Part shown: piece by piece, positions 5,998 through 6,550 of the stretch
How positions within the stretch are numbered: the first letter of the stretch is position 1
Layout: each line of letters starts with the position of its first letter
Origin: Bacteroidales bacterium
GTDB taxonomy: Bacteria; Bacteroidota; Bacteroidia; Bacteroidales; Muribaculaceae
Direction: 5' to 3'
Length of the DNA stretch: 6,550 nucleotides
Assembly (NCBI GenBank): GCA_004553095.1
Contig: SFMJ01000096.1
Location: 1-6,550, forward strand
Notes under the pieces: generated by a model
What the model was told of the DNA's origin: nothing
Seen by the model: the letters and a program-made list of their open reading frames with translations, nothing else
Databases searched by the model: none
Made by a program: the position numbers and the translations under genes

Positions 5998-6540
5998 TTA
6001 TTCAATTTCGGGATCGCTTTCCCAGATCTCGCGGCAGAGATGTTCGAACGTTTTGGCTCCACCTACAGGAATTTCGACCATATTATAGCCGATTGTGATC
6101 TTCGTAGTGCCCTCTACCAGTTCTTCGAGGCGATCCATGGCTGAGCAGAGTGCTGCGCTATGCTTCGAGAGTGTCGGGTGATTTTGGATATATGCTTTGA
6201 TCTCCTCCCGATGAGCTATCATATAGGGGATAATCAAATTTTGCAATAATTGCCGAGAGTCCTGTTCATTCTTCAGGCGGAAATCCAAGTATCGGGGTGC
6301 CGGGAATTTATCCGTTTCTCTGATTTGGAAGTCCATCGGGAAATAGCTTTTGCTTTCTGACAAAAGTGATCTTGCCACATTGCAATAATAGTCGACTCTC
6401 AAATCGTTGCTCGCAGGGAAGGGTTCTTCAAACAAGGCTTTCAAGTCGACATACATCTTCATCGTATTACCGCCAATATCGACCATCGTCAGCATATCTG
6501 ACGGATATCCGAAACTCAACCTTTTAGTTCTCGCTCCCAT
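5998..6540 (-). CDS. hypothetical protein, N-terminus uncertain (frame open to window edge)
   Basis: This ORF gives 180 residues from the ATG at 6538-6540 to TAA at 5998-6000. No family is recognised. The start (MGARTKRLSFGYPSDMLTMV) is followed by a mixed region about 30-90 with charged and aromatic residues, then a helical stretch about 90-145 (LLQNLIIPYMIAHREEIKAY, DRLEELVEG). The C-terminus is a short beta-like part (KITIGYNMVEIPVGG) and an acidic tail (REIWESDPEIE). There is no signal peptide or membrane helix, so it is probably cytoplasmic. The reading frame has no stop between 6541 and 6550, so the true start may lie outside the window; an internal start at Met16 is also possible. It converges on the phosphatase operon and shares the terminator at 5942-5974, and nothing suggests a shared function. 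The coding look of the frame and the lack of a better ORF on the other strand support it. Confidence 0.7.
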   Translation of the reverse strand: MGARTKRLSFGYPSDMLTMVDIGGNTMKMYVDLKALFEEPFPASNDLRVDYYCNVARSLLSESKSYFPMDFQIRETDKFPAPRYLDFRLKNEQDSRQLLQNLIIPYMIAHREEIKAYIQNHPTLSKHSAALCSAMDRLEELVEGTTKITIGYNMVEIPVGGAKTFEHLCREIWESDPEIE

Positions 6541-6550
6541 AAGACGAGGA

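Noticed and set aside
5959..6144. A 61-codon plus-strand ORF starting inside the terminator hairpin
   Set aside because: It begins in the stem of the terminator and runs antisense to the convergent 180-residue frame.

Overview
The window looks like Bacteroidales chromosome, with a Bacteroides or Muribaculaceae-type gut genome as the best guess. Three things support this. There is a TonB-dependent receptor with an N-terminal carboxypeptidase-regulatory-like domain. There is a lipoprotein with the acidic residues after its cysteine that typify Bacteroidota surface lipoproteins. Promoter-like sites match the Bacteroidota -7 consensus TAnnTTTG, and the genes lack Shine-Dalgarno sequences and have A-rich leaders.

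Left part (1-780), minus strand: a small AT-rich module. A strong Bacteroidota-type promoter (713-744) carries an 8-bp-arm palindrome between its two elements. It appears to drive a 24-codon ORF (593-667) and an 83-residue DUF5053-like protein (284-535), ending at a GC-rich hairpin (253-273). Beyond it lies a 50-residue ORF (1-153) encoding one hydrophobic helix and a very basic tail. The module looks accessory or phage-like and has no evident link to the operon on its right.

Centre (800-5980), plus strand: a three-gene operon. A tandem direct repeat (803-840) and a -7-like element (906-913) precede an 899-residue TonB-dependent outer-membrane receptor (940-3639). It is followed by a 447-residue beta-helix lipoprotein, probably surface-exposed (3675-5018). 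The third gene is a 303-residue exported metallophosphatase of the tartrate-resistant acid phosphatase (TRAP) type (5015-5926), whose start overlaps the preceding stop by 4 nt. A strong hairpin (5942-5974) closes the operon. There is no SusD gene. The working model is a nutrient-capture locus: the lipoprotein binds a phosphorylated ligand at the surface, the receptor imports it, and the phosphatase releases phosphate in the periplasm. The substrate is unknown. The phosphatase has a histidine where purple acid phosphatases have their iron-binding tyrosine.

Right edge (5998-6540), minus strand: a convergent 180-residue protein of unrecognised family. Its frame stays open to the window edge, so its N-terminus is uncertain.

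No RNA genes, insertion sequences, CRISPR arrays or attachment sites were seen.
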